64,000 bases of DNA, taken from NCBI RefSeq assembly GCF_036227205.1, contig NZ_CP109442.1:5270001-5334000 (forward strand), written 5' to 3'. Both the position numbers and the translations under genes were made by a program. Below are positions 17,037-25,339 of this stretch, piece after piece. The notes under the pieces were generated by a model, which worked only from the letters and a program-made list of their open reading frames with translations, was not told where the DNA came from and made no database searches. Position 1 is the stretch's first letter; every line of letters starts with the position of its first letter. The stretch comes from Amycolatopsis sp. NBC_01480 (GTDB lineage: Bacteria; Actinomycetota; Actinomycetes; Mycobacteriales; Pseudonocardiaceae).

Positions 17037-18653
17037 CTAGCGGGGTGACTTGGCGGTCTGTGCGGGTGGGAGGTTCGGGTCGGGTGGGCACTGGGTGTGG
17101 TCCGGGGACGTGCACTCGGCCAGGTTGAGCGTCTCGACGTGGGCCTGGTTGCCGGGGCCTGAGGCCATGCCGGTGAGGAGCGGGCTCACGGGTTCGGTGG
17201 CGCCGCAGTTGCGGAAGGGCGGGAGGACGAAACCGCGGAACTTGGGGTCCGGGGAGTTCGGATCGGTACCGATCGAGCCGACGCCCAGTGGCTCGTAGGG
17301 GCCCCGGAGGTCGAGGCCGACCGGCTGGGAGGTGACGCAGTCCGGGCCGACGTCGAGGGGCTGGCCGTTCACCTTGGCGTTGCTGAGGCGGGCCATCACG
17401 TCGATGTGGCTGGTGAGGATGGAGACGTTGTTCGCGTCGGTGGTGATGGCGCCGGTGATGGGGATCTGCTTGGCGTTGCGGTAATCGACGGGCAGGAACT
17501 CGACCGTCGCGGTCACCGGGACGAAGCCGAAGCCGAGGAAGGTGGACTGCTGGGGCTTGAACGACGTCGTGCCCGAGACGGTGCTGTCGATCGGGATTCC
17601 GGTGTTCGGGTCGAGGCGGATGGTCCAGATGCCGTTGAGCAGAGCCGTGGGCGTGCTGGTGATGTTCGCACCCAGGCGCACGACCGTGGATTTGGCGACG
17701 ATCCGGACGAGGACCAGCGGCGTGACGATCGTCAGCGGCTCGTCGCTCTCGCTCTGCGCCTTGACGCTGCCGGCTGCGGCCTGGCCGGGCAGCACCATGA
17801 GCGTGCCGAGCGAGGTGGGCTGGCCGGGGGTCAGGGTGCAGGTCACTTCCTTGGCGGGCGGGGTGCCGGTGGGGGAGGTTCCGGTGGGGGGAGCGGTGCC
17901 CGTTTGCGGAGGTGCGCCGGTGGTGGGGGTGCTCGGGTCGGAGCCGGTGCTGGAGGAGTCGTTGGCTGGGGGGACGTTGCCGGGGACACCGCTGCTGGGA
18001 GGGGCCGGAGGATTGTCGCCCGGAGTGCCCGGAGTACCTGGGGACCCGGGGCTGGTGCCAGGTCCAGAGCCGGTGCCGGTGCCAGCGGGGGCTGGGGAGA
18101 GGGCGAGGGTCGGGGCGGTGACGTCGAGGGTTACGGCGCCGGGGGTGTCCAGGGCGAGGCCGGGGGCTTGGCCGGTGGCGGTGAGGGTGACGTCGCCGGT
18201 TGGGGGGACCGCGGTGGGGGCGAAGGTCATCGGGACGGGGATGGTGTCCTTCTTGCCGTCGCGGTGGATTGTTAGGCCGAAGGTGAGGCCGCCGGCCAGG
18301 CTGCCGGTTGAGGTCAGGGCGTGGGCGACGTCGTGGGACAGGGCGAAGGTTGTGGTGAAGTCGTTGAGGGACAGCGTTTGACCGGTTTTCACCGACGCCG
18401 GCACGGTCACGGTTGTGCGCATGGTGAGTGGAACTGGGCCGTCTAGGGGGCAGGTCATTGCGACGGTTGCGCTGGCCTGGTGGGTGGCCGTCTTGTTCGG
18501 GCCCGGTGCGGCGGACGAGCCTGCCGCCGTCAGGATACCTCCGGCGGTGCTCAGGACGGCTAGGGCTGACAGCACCGCGAGGGACCGGGCTCGTCGCCGG
18601 AAACGAAGCGGCGCCGCGAGAGACCGGGGTCGTTGCCGGAAAGGTCGTGCCAC
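17037..18653 (-). CDS. secreted two-domain protein (DUF6801-like plus beta-rich domain)
   Basis: A 538-residue exported protein of unknown function. A twin-arginine-like, Arg-rich N-terminus precedes a hydrophobic segment ending near SSAAPG. Domain 1 (about 55-180) starts with a Cys (MTCPLDGPVPLTM) and resembles the DUF6801-type protein at 19903. A Pro/Gly/Thr-rich linker (about 180-260) follows. Domain 2 (about 270-510) resembles the protein at 20892; compare FRNCGATEPVSPLLTGMASG with FTNCFVADLALGALVSG. GTG 18653 has GGTGGA 6 bases upstream. A GTTAC-type inverted site lies 62-86 bp upstream. It is probably an envelope protein working with the neighbouring mce system; that is inference. Confidence 0.75.
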   Translation of the reverse strand: MARPFRQRPRSLAAPLRFRRRARSLAVLSALAVLSTAGGILTAAGSSAAPGPNKTATHQASATVAMTCPLDGPVPLTMRTTVTVPASVKTGQTLSLNDFTTTFALSHDVAHALTSTGSLAGGLTFGLTIHRDGKKDTIPVPMTFAPTAVPPTGDVTLTATGQAPGLALDTPGAVTLDVTAPTLALSPAPAGTGTGSGPGTSPGSPGTPGTPGDNPPAPPSSGVPGNVPPANDSSSTGSDPSTPTTGAPPQTGTAPPTGTSPTGTPPAKEVTCTLTPGQPTSLGTLMVLPGQAAAGSVKAQSESDEPLTIVTPLVLVRIVAKSTVVRLGANITSTPTALLNGIWTIRLDPNTGIPIDSTVSGTTSFKPQQSTFLGFGFVPVTATVEFLPVDYRNAKQIPITGAITTDANNVSILTSHIDVMARLSNAKVNGQPLDVGPDCVTSQPVGLDLRGPYEPLGVGSIGTDPNSPDPKFRGFVLPPFRNCGATEPVSPLLTGMASGPGNQAHVETLNLAECTSPDHTQCPPDPNLPPAQTAKSPR

Positions 18654-18714
18654 TGTTGTTCCACCGCCCCATTTTCCGGGCGGGCAAATGCCTGGAAGCT
18701 CCGCCGGAGTCGAA

Positions 18715-18739
18715 GTTACCCGCGGGTTCAGCGGGTGAC
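18715..18739. promoter_or_regulatory. candidate operator, GTTAC-N15-GTGAC
   Basis: Inverted pentamers lie in the divergent region between the two-domain secreted protein and the RCC1-like gene. Read on the minus strand, this 25-bp site and its flanks match the site at 20702-20726 closely, including a central GAACYCGCGGGTAAC. It could control either or both genes. Confidence 0.6.
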
Positions 18740-18902
18740 AAGACCCCTGGTCAACGCCCTGGTGAGTGGCGCTTTTGTTGTCCGATCCTGCGTGCTGGGC
18801 GGGGCATTTTCGTAGCTGGGTGACAAAGAAATCCGCCGCGGTTTACCGGGTCCGGGGCGGCTGCGACCATCGGCGAAAAATGGGCGGAGAAAAGAGGCTG
18901 CT

Positions 18903-19844
18903 GTGTCTGGTGTCTCGCGTTACCGACGGATCCCGCGCCGTGGTGTCGTTCTCGGGGCCGCGCTGGCCGTGGTCGCGCCACTGTGGACGGGCGGGGTGGC
19001 CGTGGCGGCGCCCGCTGGGGGCGTGTTCGGTTGGGGAGTGGCGATCACGGTCACGTTGGCCATTCCGCCGGAGTCGGCCGATGGGGTGACGTCGATGTCG
19101 GCCGGGGGGATCGATGCGCTCGCGCTGCGCAACGGGGGCGTGCTTGCGTGGGGGGACAACAACTTCGGCCAGACGGAGGTGCCCGCGGGGCTCAGCGCGG
19201 GCGTCGCGCAGGTGGCGTCGGGCTGGGCACACGAACTCGCGCTCAAGAACGGCCGGGTCTACGCCTGGGGCAACGACTGGTACGGCCAGACCGACCTGCC
19301 CGCGTCCGTCGCGAGCGGGGTCACGGCTATCGCGACGTCCAATGTGCACAGTCTCGCGCTGAAGCAGGGCGGGCAGGTGGTGAGCTGGGGTTCGCGCTCC
19401 GACGTGCCCGCCGCCGCGGCCTCCGGCGTCAGCGCGATTTCCGCGGGCGGCGACCACAACCTCGTGCTGAAGAACGGCGGCGTTCTCGCCTGGGGCAACA
19501 ACACCTACGGTCAGACGACGGTGCCGGCTGCCGCGACGTCCGGCGTCAGCGCGATTTCGGCCGGTTACGACCACAGCCTGGCGCTCAAGAACGGCGGCGT
19601 CCTCGCCTGGGGGCGGGACAACTTCCACCAGGTCGACGTGCCCGCCGAGGCGACGTCCGGGGTGGTCGCGATCGACGCCGGCTGGAACCACAACGTCGCG
19701 GTGAAGTCCGACGGCACGATCGTCCTCTGGGGATCCGACATCTCCGGGGAGAGCGACCCCTCCGCGTGCGCCCCGATCTTCGGCGCCTCCGCGGGCGACG
19801 GGGCGACGTTCGTGCTCAAGGCGGACCTGAACGTCTGCCAGTGA
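18903..19844 (+). CDS. secreted RCC1-repeat (beta-propeller) protein
   Basis: A 313-residue exported protein. The signal peptide (VVLGAALAVVAPLWTGGVAVAA) is followed by about six RCC1-type repeats with the pattern LALKNGGVLAWGNNTYGQ and then VP, making a probable beta-propeller. In bacteria such repeats are used for protein-protein or cell-surface binding; no enzymatic motif is visible. The GTG start is 18903, with a GGAG/AGAGG purine stretch upstream. It is the only plus-strand gene inside the secreted-protein/mce region. A shared hairpin separates it from the convergent gene downstream. Confidence 0.85.
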   Translation: MSGVSRYRRIPRRGVVLGAALAVVAPLWTGGVAVAAPAGGVFGWGVAITVTLAIPPESADGVTSMSAGGIDALALRNGGVLAWGDNNFGQTEVPAGLSAGVAQVASGWAHELALKNGRVYAWGNDWYGQTDLPASVASGVTAIATSNVHSLALKQGGQVVSWGSRSDVPAAAASGVSAISAGGDHNLVLKNGGVLAWGNNTYGQTTVPAAATSGVSAISAGYDHSLALKNGGVLAWGRDNFHQVDVPAEATSGVVAIDAGWNHNVAVKSDGTIVLWGSDISGESDPSACAPIFGASAGDGATFVLKADLNVCQ

Positions 19845-19851
19845 CCAGCCA

Positions 19852-19890
19852 CGAAAACGGGGGCGGCCACCACGGCCGCCCCCGCTTTCG
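19852..19890. terminator. bidirectional terminator between converging genes
   Basis: An 11-bp G/C stem (19858-19868 with 19874-19884) is flanked by CGAAAA on the left and CTTTCG on the right, so each strand has a short T-run after the hairpin. It lies between the RCC1-like gene and the secreted protein at 19903. Confidence 0.85.
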
Positions 19891-19902
19891 TGCCCCTGGA
19901 AA

Positions 19903-20544
19903 TCAGCTGATGGTGAGGTTCGGGCTGAACGAGGTGTTCTGCGCCGGCGACTGCGCCTTGAGGGTGCAGTTCATCGTCCAGTTGGACCAGCTGCCGTCCG
20001 ACGCCTTGTGGAACTGCAGCGCGGCGCTGATCGGCGTGCCGAGCTTGAGCGTCGCCGAGCCCGCCGGGCCCGCGGTGTAGTTCGGGATGCTCGAGGCCGC
20101 GACCTGCGAGATGACCACCGTGATCGGGCCGCCGGCCGGGTAGATCGTCTCCGGGATGTCGAGGCCGGTGGCGGCCGGCTGCGAGAGGGTGCCCGACGTC
20201 GCCGTCACCGGAACCGTGGCCGAGCCCCGGATCCCGTCGAGGCCGACGGCGGTGAGCAGCGCGTGGACGGTCGCCGAGACCGTCGCGGTGCCGCCCACGT
20301 CGGTCGGCGTGATGGTGGTGCCCGACGGGACCGTGTCGGGCGCGCTGAGGTGCGCGGTGATCGCCACCGGCTGCGCCGGGATGCCCGGGAACGTGCAGGT
20401 GTAGGTGATCGCGGGGTTCGGCGTGGTGCCGGCCGAGTAGACGGTCGTGGCCGCGGCCGCCGTGCCGGCGGTGAGCACCGCGATGGCGCCCACGGCGATT
20501 CCGGTCATCGCGGCGCTCGTGGACAGCTTCCTGAGTCGGGACAT
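19903..20544 (-). CDS. secreted DUF6801-like protein
   Basis: A 213-residue exported protein with a signal peptide (SAAMTGIAVGAIAVLTAGTAAAA). The mature part is beta-rich, begins with ITYTCTFPGIPAQPV, and has a second Cys near the C-terminus (MNCTLKA). It resembles domain 1 of the two-domain protein at 17037. ATG 20544 has AAGGAG 6 bases upstream; the open frame further 5' is not coding. It is a separate transcription unit with its own upstream GTTAC-type site. The function is unknown. A role at the cell surface, possibly with the Mce transporter, is inferred from position and shared control. Confidence 0.75.
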   Translation of the reverse strand: MSRLRKLSTSAAMTGIAVGAIAVLTAGTAAAATTVYSAGTTPNPAITYTCTFPGIPAQPVAITAHLSAPDTVPSGTTITPTDVGGTATVSATVHALLTAVGLDGIRGSATVPVTATSGTLSQPAATGLDIPETIYPAGGPITVVISQVAASSIPNYTAGPAGSATLKLGTPISAALQFHKASDGSWSNWTMNCTLKAQSPAQNTSFSPNLTIS

Positions 20545-20701
20545 GCCGGTCTCCTTGTTTCGAGGTTCACTTCCGCGTGGCCTACGTTTCGGCGCGGGCA
20601 CAACGTGCTCACGAAATCCCCCCGGCTCGAGAGTAATCATCGAGCGCAGTAGGCTTTTGCAGAGGGCGTCCGGACCATCGGGATCCGGTCGCGAAACCAA
20701 G

Positions 20702-20726
20702 GTTACCCGCGAGTTCTACTAGTAAC
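20702..20726. promoter_or_regulatory. candidate operator, GTTAC-N15-GTAAC
   Basis: A perfect inverted pentamer pair lies 158-182 bp upstream of the DUF6801-like gene, in a 347-bp gap that contains no gene. Nearly the same 25 bp occurs at 18715-18739, and a one-base-shorter version occurs upstream of the yrbE-mce operon. Confidence 0.65.
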
Positions 20727-20842
20727 AAGCCTGTGACGTGCGGGTTTTCCGTCGCGTCGGCTGGACCGATTCTCTTGTCATCACCCGACTAAAGGATCTG
20801 CGGTTTTCGTCGGCCGATGACAAATTCTCCCGGCGGACAGCG

Positions 20843-20874
20843 GAAGGGGCGCCGAATGATTCCGGCGCCCCTTC
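20843..20874 (-). terminator. hairpin ending the yrbE-mce operon
   Basis: A 12-bp perfect stem (GAAGGGGCGCCG with CGGCGCCCCTTC, loop of 8) begins 18 bp after the stop of the last gene of the operon on the minus strand. No strong T-run follows. Confidence 0.7.
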
Positions 20875-20891
20875 GGCATGGTGATCGAAAA

Positions 20892-21533
20892 TCAGGAATC
20901 CGTCTTCGGTGTCATGGTCAGGGAGATCGTGTTGTTCGGGCCCGAGACCAGTGCGCCGAGTGCGAGATCGGCGACGAAGCAGTTGGTGAAGTCCGGGATG
21001 GTGTAGGTGCCCTTGACCGTGATGGGCTGGGTGATGTCGACGTTCTCGGCGGTCAGGGTGAGGTCGAGCGGCTTGCTCGTCTTGCAGCTGCCGGGCACGG
21101 TCGGCACCGGTATCACGGGCACGACGAAGCCGGCCCAGATGTCGCTGATCTCCATGTTCGCCGTGGCGTGCGTGGTGAGCGTGCCGTTCGCGATCGTGCC
21201 GGTGGCGGGCGCGGTCGGGGTCACCGTGACCTTGGCCTTGATGCGGATGATGCCCGAGGCCAGCGAGATGTCGGCCTGCGCGGGCGGCAGGCTCAGGTCG
21301 GCGCGCAGGCCGACGCTGCCGGTCTGGTCGTCGATCAGCAGGGCGCCGTCGAGGGTGCCGGGGCCGAGCTTCATCGCGCTGCCGGTCTTCTGCACGGTGG
21401 TGCTGCCGGCCACGCCGTAGGAGACCGGGATCTCCACCACGTCGGCGGATGCGGGCACGGCGGCGGCCAGGCTCAGCCCGACCACTGCCACCGCGGCGAG
21501 CGCGCCGGTCCTGACCTTTCGGGAAATGGACAT
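20892..21533 (-). CDS. secreted beta-rich protein at the end of the mce operon
   Basis: A 213-residue exported protein. The signal peptide (TGALAAVAVVGLSLAAAVPASA) ends at ADVVEIPVSYG. The mature part is made of predicted strands and has two Cys (GSCKTSKPLDLTL, FTNCFVADLALG) that may form a disulphide. It resembles domain 2 of the two-domain secreted protein at 17037. ATG 21533 has AAGGAG 7 bases upstream. It lies 56 bp after the Mce-associated protein gene with no terminator between, so it is probably part of the mce transcript. The function is unknown; a partner of the Mce tunnel is an inference. Confidence 0.75.
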   Translation of the reverse strand: MSISRKVRTGALAAVAVVGLSLAAAVPASADVVEIPVSYGVAGSTTVQKTGSAMKLGPGTLDGALLIDDQTGSVGLRADLSLPPAQADISLASGIIRIKAKVTVTPTAPATGTIANGTLTTHATANMEISDIWAGFVVPVIPVPTVPGSCKTSKPLDLTLTAENVDITQPITVKGTYTIPDFTNCFVADLALGALVSGPNNTISLTMTPKTDS

Positions 21534-21589
21534 GATTGTTCTCCTTAGTGGTTTGACGATCAGTTCCCGGCTGCCCCCGGAAACCTTTT

Positions 21590-22399
21590 TCAACGCGGTG
21601 AGAGGTCGGTGACGACCCAGCTCCCGTCAACCCGTTCGGCTGTGACGGAAAGTTGTGCCGCCGCCGTACTGGTGGTGCCATTGTCCGCCCGGGTGGCGGA
21701 CTGGTCGAGGAATGCGAGCAACTGTGCGTGGTTGCCGTCGAGTTGCTGGACGGAAACCTCCGAAACGCGCGAAGCGAGCACGATCTTTTGCGACGGAGCC
21801 ATTCGGAGGACGTCCGCGAACAGCTTGTCGTAGGAATCCCGGGCCTTGCCGTGCAGAACGGCGTCGGCGGCCTTTTCGGTGACGTCGGTCTTGTCGTAGG
21901 AGTAGGAGAAGACCTTGTTGAGCGCGAGGCTGACGGCCGAGGTGACGTCGGCCGTCCCGGTGACGTCGGTGAGGGCCTGGTTCGTCGTCGCGACGGAGGT
22001 GGCGGCGGCGTGGGTTTCGAGGGTGAACCAGGCGCCGGCGGCGGCCAGGAGCACGGCTACGGCCAGGAGTGCCGCGGGGAGGCGGTGACGGCGGAAGCGA
22101 TGGTGGCCGGGCGGTTCGGGGGTGGCGAGGGGGCTGGAATCGGAGCTTGGCGTGGGGTCGGCGGGGCCGGTGGTTTCGGTGGGGACGGTGTGGTCGTCGC
22201 TCACGCAGAGGGCGCCATTGTGGGGAGTGGGGACTTCGGCGGGGTCGGTGGTGTTCGTGGCTTCGGCAACGGCGGTGTGGTCGTCGCCCGCGCCGGGGGT
22301 GCCGTCGGAGGGGGCGCTGGGTGGGGTGACAGGGCGTCGCGGGGGGAGGATGCCCAGTTTGGCGAGGGTGGCCGAGCCATCGGGGGGTGTGGTGCTCAT
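21590..22399 (-). CDS. Mce-associated membrane protein
   Basis: A 269-residue protein. A Pro/Thr-rich cytoplasmic N-terminus (1-105) leads to one membrane helix (LPAALLAVAVLLAAAGAWFTL) and an extracytoplasmic domain with the SnoaL/NTF2-like pattern common in Mas proteins (VTSAVSLALNKVFSYSYDKT; VTAERVDGSWVVTDLSP at the end). Mas proteins stabilise Mce complexes in mycobacteria. The start shares ATGA with the stop of the preceding gene, so translation is coupled. Confidence 0.85.
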   Translation of the reverse strand: MSTTPPDGSATLAKLGILPPRRPVTPPSAPSDGTPGAGDDHTAVAEATNTTDPAEVPTPHNGALCVSDDHTVPTETTGPADPTPSSDSSPLATPEPPGHHRFRRHRLPAALLAVAVLLAAAGAWFTLETHAAATSVATTNQALTDVTGTADVTSAVSLALNKVFSYSYDKTDVTEKAADAVLHGKARDSYDKLFADVLRMAPSQKIVLASRVSEVSVQQLDGNHAQLLAFLDQSATRADNGTTSTAAAQLSVTAERVDGSWVVTDLSPR

Positions 22400-23085
22400 G
22401 ACGACGTCACCGCCAGCTGGTCGAGGGTGCTGAGCTTCCAGCCGGACGCGGTGCGGGTCAGGGTGGCGGCGTAGCGGTTGCGGCGGGTGGCCGGGGCGGC
22501 GCCCTCCTTGGCGACGGTGACTTCGACCGACGCGATGAGCTTCGCGGTGCCCGCGTGGGTGTCCAGTTCGGACAGTCCCGCGTCGAGGACCTTGCCGGTG
22601 GCGACAGTGGCGCCGGCGGCCAGCGCCTGTTTCGTCTGGGGGGTGGTGCGGGCCAGCTCGTCGTGGAGGGGGCCGGTGGACGCGTCGAGCCAGCGGGACA
22701 GGCCGGCGTCCACCTGGTGGTAGTCGAGGGTGTTCAGGGTGGCGACCAGGGTGCGGCCGGTGGCCAGCGCCTCGTCGCGGGTCTCGCCGTAGGTGGTGGA
22801 CGGCGAATGGGACGCCGAGTACCACGAATAACCCGACCAGCCCGCGAACACCGCGGCCGCCGCGAGGACCACCGCCGCGGCCCGGACCGGTTTCCGACGG
22901 GAGACCCAAGACCGGGGCGCGGAGGAGTCGCCTGCCGAGACAGGATCGGCGAGCTGCGACGGTGCGGCGGCTGCCGTTTCACCGGGCGTTGCCGGAGCGT
23001 GGTCGGACTCCGGCAAGGTCACCGAGAAGTCCGCATCGGCGGCGTCGAGTTCCACAACCGAGGTCAGTTTCCGTTGCGCAGCCAC
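22396..23085 (-). CDS. Mce-associated membrane protein
   Basis: A 229-residue protein with a charged N-terminus, one membrane helix (AAAVVLAAAAVFAGWSGYSW) and an extracytoplasmic domain ending RNRYAATLTRTASGWKLSTLDQ, the usual Mas end. GTG 23085 has GAGGAG 5 bases upstream and overlaps the mceF end by 22 bp. Its stop overlaps the next start (ATGA). It is a distant relative of the gene that follows, and both probably contact the Mce complex from outside the membrane. Confidence 0.85.
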   Translation of the reverse strand: MAAQRKLTSVVELDAADADFSVTLPESDHAPATPGETAAAAPSQLADPVSAGDSSAPRSWVSRRKPVRAAAVVLAAAAVFAGWSGYSWYSASHSPSTTYGETRDEALATGRTLVATLNTLDYHQVDAGLSRWLDASTGPLHDELARTTPQTKQALAAGATVATGKVLDAGLSELDTHAGTAKLIASVEVTVAKEGAAPATRRNRYAATLTRTASGWKLSTLDQLAVTSS

Positions 23086-24284
23086 AGCATCTCCTCGAGA
23101 TCGGTGGACGTGGGCTGGCCGTCGAAGCGCGTCAGGTCGGTCAGTCCCCCAGCGCCACCCGGGACGGCGACGGGCGGCAAACCCGGGTGCGGCGCGTTCT
23201 GTGAGCCCCGCACCGACGTCGCGGAGCCGGCGGGCAGCGTGCACGCCGCTGCGGTGTTGAACGGCAGCGGCGAAGTGTCGGCGCTGCTGCGGACCGGCGT
23301 GCTCCCGTAACCCGTGCGGCACGGCGGCGGGTCGAAGAACGTCAGCGCCAGCGACACCTTCCCGCTGCCCGGGGTGATGGCCGCGGACGTCGCCGCCACC
23401 GCCTTCGGCGTGGTGACCAGCAGTTGCTCCAGGCCGTCGGTGCGGGCGCTGAACACTTGTGACGTCGTGAGCAGGTTCGCGAGCAGCACCGGCAGCCCGG
23501 GGTCGGTGTCCTTCAGCAGGCCCGAAATCTCCGTGGCGGCGGGCGGCGCGGCCGTGATCAGGCGGCGCAGGTCGCCGTCGGAGGTCTTCAGCTGGTCGGC
23601 GAACAGGTGCGCGTTGCGGCTGAAGTCCCGCCACTCGCCCGAAGAATCGGCCTGCGTACGCAGCACCGTGGCGCCGTCGTCGATCAGGCGGTGGGTCTGC
23701 GGCAGGCTGTCCGAGGCCGACTTCGTGAACGAGGACGCCGTGTCCATCAGCAGTTGCAGGTCCGGGCCCGAGTTCTGCAACGCGTTGTCCAGCTCGTCGA
23801 CGACCGTGCGCAGGTCGCCGGTCGGCACCGAGGCGGTCAGGTCGTCCAGGTTGGTCAGGAACGTCTGCACCGGCAGCGGCAGCGTGGTCGACTCGCGCGG
23901 GATGACCGAGCCCGCGGCCAGGTACGGCCCGCCGTCCGTGCGCGGCTGCAGGTCGACGTACTGCTCGCCGACAGCCGACCGGTTCGCCACGACCGCCTGG
24001 GAGTTCACCGGGATCGGCGGCGCGGACGAGTCGAGCAGCAGGTCGGCCTCCATGCCGGAATCGGTCAGCCGCAGCGGCCCGACGCGCCCGACCGGGACGC
24101 CGCGGTAGGTCACCTCGCCGTTGGTGAAGATGCCGCCGCCGTCGGACAGCTCCAGCTTCACCGTGTACGAGCCGATGCCGAACAGCCGGCTGATGCCCGC
24201 GTACTTAGCGCCCACGAACGCCGTCGTCACCAGCGCGATCACGACGAACACCAGCACCTGCACGCGCGCTTTCCTCGACAGCAT
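23064..24284 (-). CDS. mceF: MceF-type substrate-binding protein
   Basis: A 406-residue subunit of a Mce lipid importer. The N-terminal membrane helix (VLVFVVIALVTTAFVGAKYA) is followed by the MlaD/Mce domain (about 35-115, with GGGIFTNGEVTYRGVPVGRVG). A long helical region (about 140-290) builds the lipid tunnel, and a Pro-rich tail with Cys follows. ATG 24284 is preferred to the GTG 3 bases earlier because it spaces better from GGGAGG. It overlaps the mceE stop (TGATG). It is the sixth and last Mce subunit. Confidence 0.92.
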   Translation of the reverse strand: MLSRKARVQVLVFVVIALVTTAFVGAKYAGISRLFGIGSYTVKLELSDGGGIFTNGEVTYRGVPVGRVGPLRLTDSGMEADLLLDSSAPPIPVNSQAVVANRSAVGEQYVDLQPRTDGGPYLAAGSVIPRESTTLPLPVQTFLTNLDDLTASVPTGDLRTVVDELDNALQNSGPDLQLLMDTASSFTKSASDSLPQTHRLIDDGATVLRTQADSSGEWRDFSRNAHLFADQLKTSDGDLRRLITAAPPAATEISGLLKDTDPGLPVLLANLLTTSQVFSARTDGLEQLLVTTPKAVAATSAAITPGSGKVSLALTFFDPPPCRTGYGSTPVRSSADTSPLPFNTAAACTLPAGSATSVRGSQNAPHPGLPPVAVPGGAGGLTDLTRFDGQPTSTDLEEMLWLRNGN

Positions 24285-25339
24285 CACTGGCCTCCCGACA
24301 ACGGCAGCGTCGGCAGCCCCGGCGGCGTGCCTTCACCCGGCGGCGGCAGCGGCACCCCGGGCGCGGGGATCAGCGACGCGTAGACGTTGAGGTAATCGCC
24401 CTTGATCGCGTCCAGCACCGGGTCGGTGAACGGGAAGGTCGGCAGGATCTCCAGCGCCTTCGGCAGGTTCTGCCCGGCGTCGGCGAGCCGGTGCAGGATC
24501 GGCGCGAGCGCGTTCAGGTCCGCGACCAGGTCGTCCCGGCTCCGGTCGACGACGTTGGTGGCCACCGAGGACAGCTGGTTCAACGAGTCCAGCATGGTGA
24601 CGAGCTGCGCGCGCTGGTCGGTGAGCGTCTTGAGGCCGGGGGTGAGGTCGGTGAGCGCGTCGGCGATCTGGTTGTCGCGGTTCGCCAGCGACGCCGACAG
24701 GTGGTCGAGCCCGTCGAGCGCGGTGGTGATGTCCGCGCGGTGGGCGTCCAGGTTGGACATCAGGGTGTCCACTCCGGACAGGAAGCCGCGGATCTCGGCC
24801 TCGTTGCCGGTCATCACCTTCGACAGCTCCTGGTCGATGGTCTGGAGCTGGCCGATGCCGCCGCCGTTGAGCAGCAGCGAAAGCGCGCCGAAGATCTCCT
24901 CGATCTCCGGGTTCCGGTTGGTGCGCGAGACCGGGATGACGTCGCCGTCGCCCAGCTTCCCGGACGCGGCCTGGTCCGGTGGCGCCAGCTCCACGAACTT
25001 CTCGCCCAGCAGTGAGGACTGGCGCAGCCGCGCGACCGCGTTCGCGGGCAGCGCGATGTCGCCGTTCACCCTCAGCACGGTCTGCGCGGTCCACCCGTCG
25101 GCGCCGAGGCCGATGGACTGGACCCGGCCGACCGGCACGTCGCCGACCTTCACCGCGGCCTGCGGCACCAGGTCCAGCACGTCGGCGAACTGCACAGTGA
25201 CCTGGTACGGGTGGTCGCCGAGGTCCGCGCCGCCGGGCAGCGGCAGGTCGTACACGCCGTGGAAGCCGCCGGGCGAGGAGCATCCGGCCAGCGCCAGGCA
25301 GGCCACCGTCACCGCGGTCAGCAGCGGCCGGGCCCTCAT
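24284..25339 (-). CDS. mceE: MceE-type lipoprotein
   Basis: A 351-residue subunit and the lipoprotein of the set, as is usual for MceE (LprK type). The signal ends in the lipobox LALAGC, so Cys at about residue 20 would be acylated. The Mce domain (about 45-125) is followed by a helical tunnel region with NRDNQIADALTDLTPGL. The C-terminus is Pro-rich. ATG 25339 shares ATGA with the mceD stop. Confidence 0.93.
   Translation of the reverse strand: MRARPLLTAVTVACLALAGCSSPGGFHGVYDLPLPGGADLGDHPYQVTVQFADVLDLVPQAAVKVGDVPVGRVQSIGLGADGWTAQTVLRVNGDIALPANAVARLRQSSLLGEKFVELAPPDQAASGKLGDGDVIPVSRTNRNPEIEEIFGALSLLLNGGGIGQLQTIDQELSKVMTGNEAEIRGFLSGVDTLMSNLDAHRADITTALDGLDHLSASLANRDNQIADALTDLTPGLKTLTDQRAQLVTMLDSLNQLSSVATNVVDRSRDDLVADLNALAPILHRLADAGQNLPKALEILPTFPFTDPVLDAIKGDYLNVYASLIPAPGVPLPPPGEGTPPGLPTLPLSGGQ

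Noticed and set aside
16605-17048. A 147-codon plus-strand frame and minus-strand frames in the 39-bp repeat array
   Set aside because: The products only reflect the repeat; no ribosome site, signal peptide or recognisable domain supports a gene.
16909-18741. A 610-codon minus-strand frame over the two-domain secreted protein
   Set aside because: It is Pro/Arg/His-rich and out of frame with the 538-residue product that has a signal peptide and matches the neighbouring proteins.
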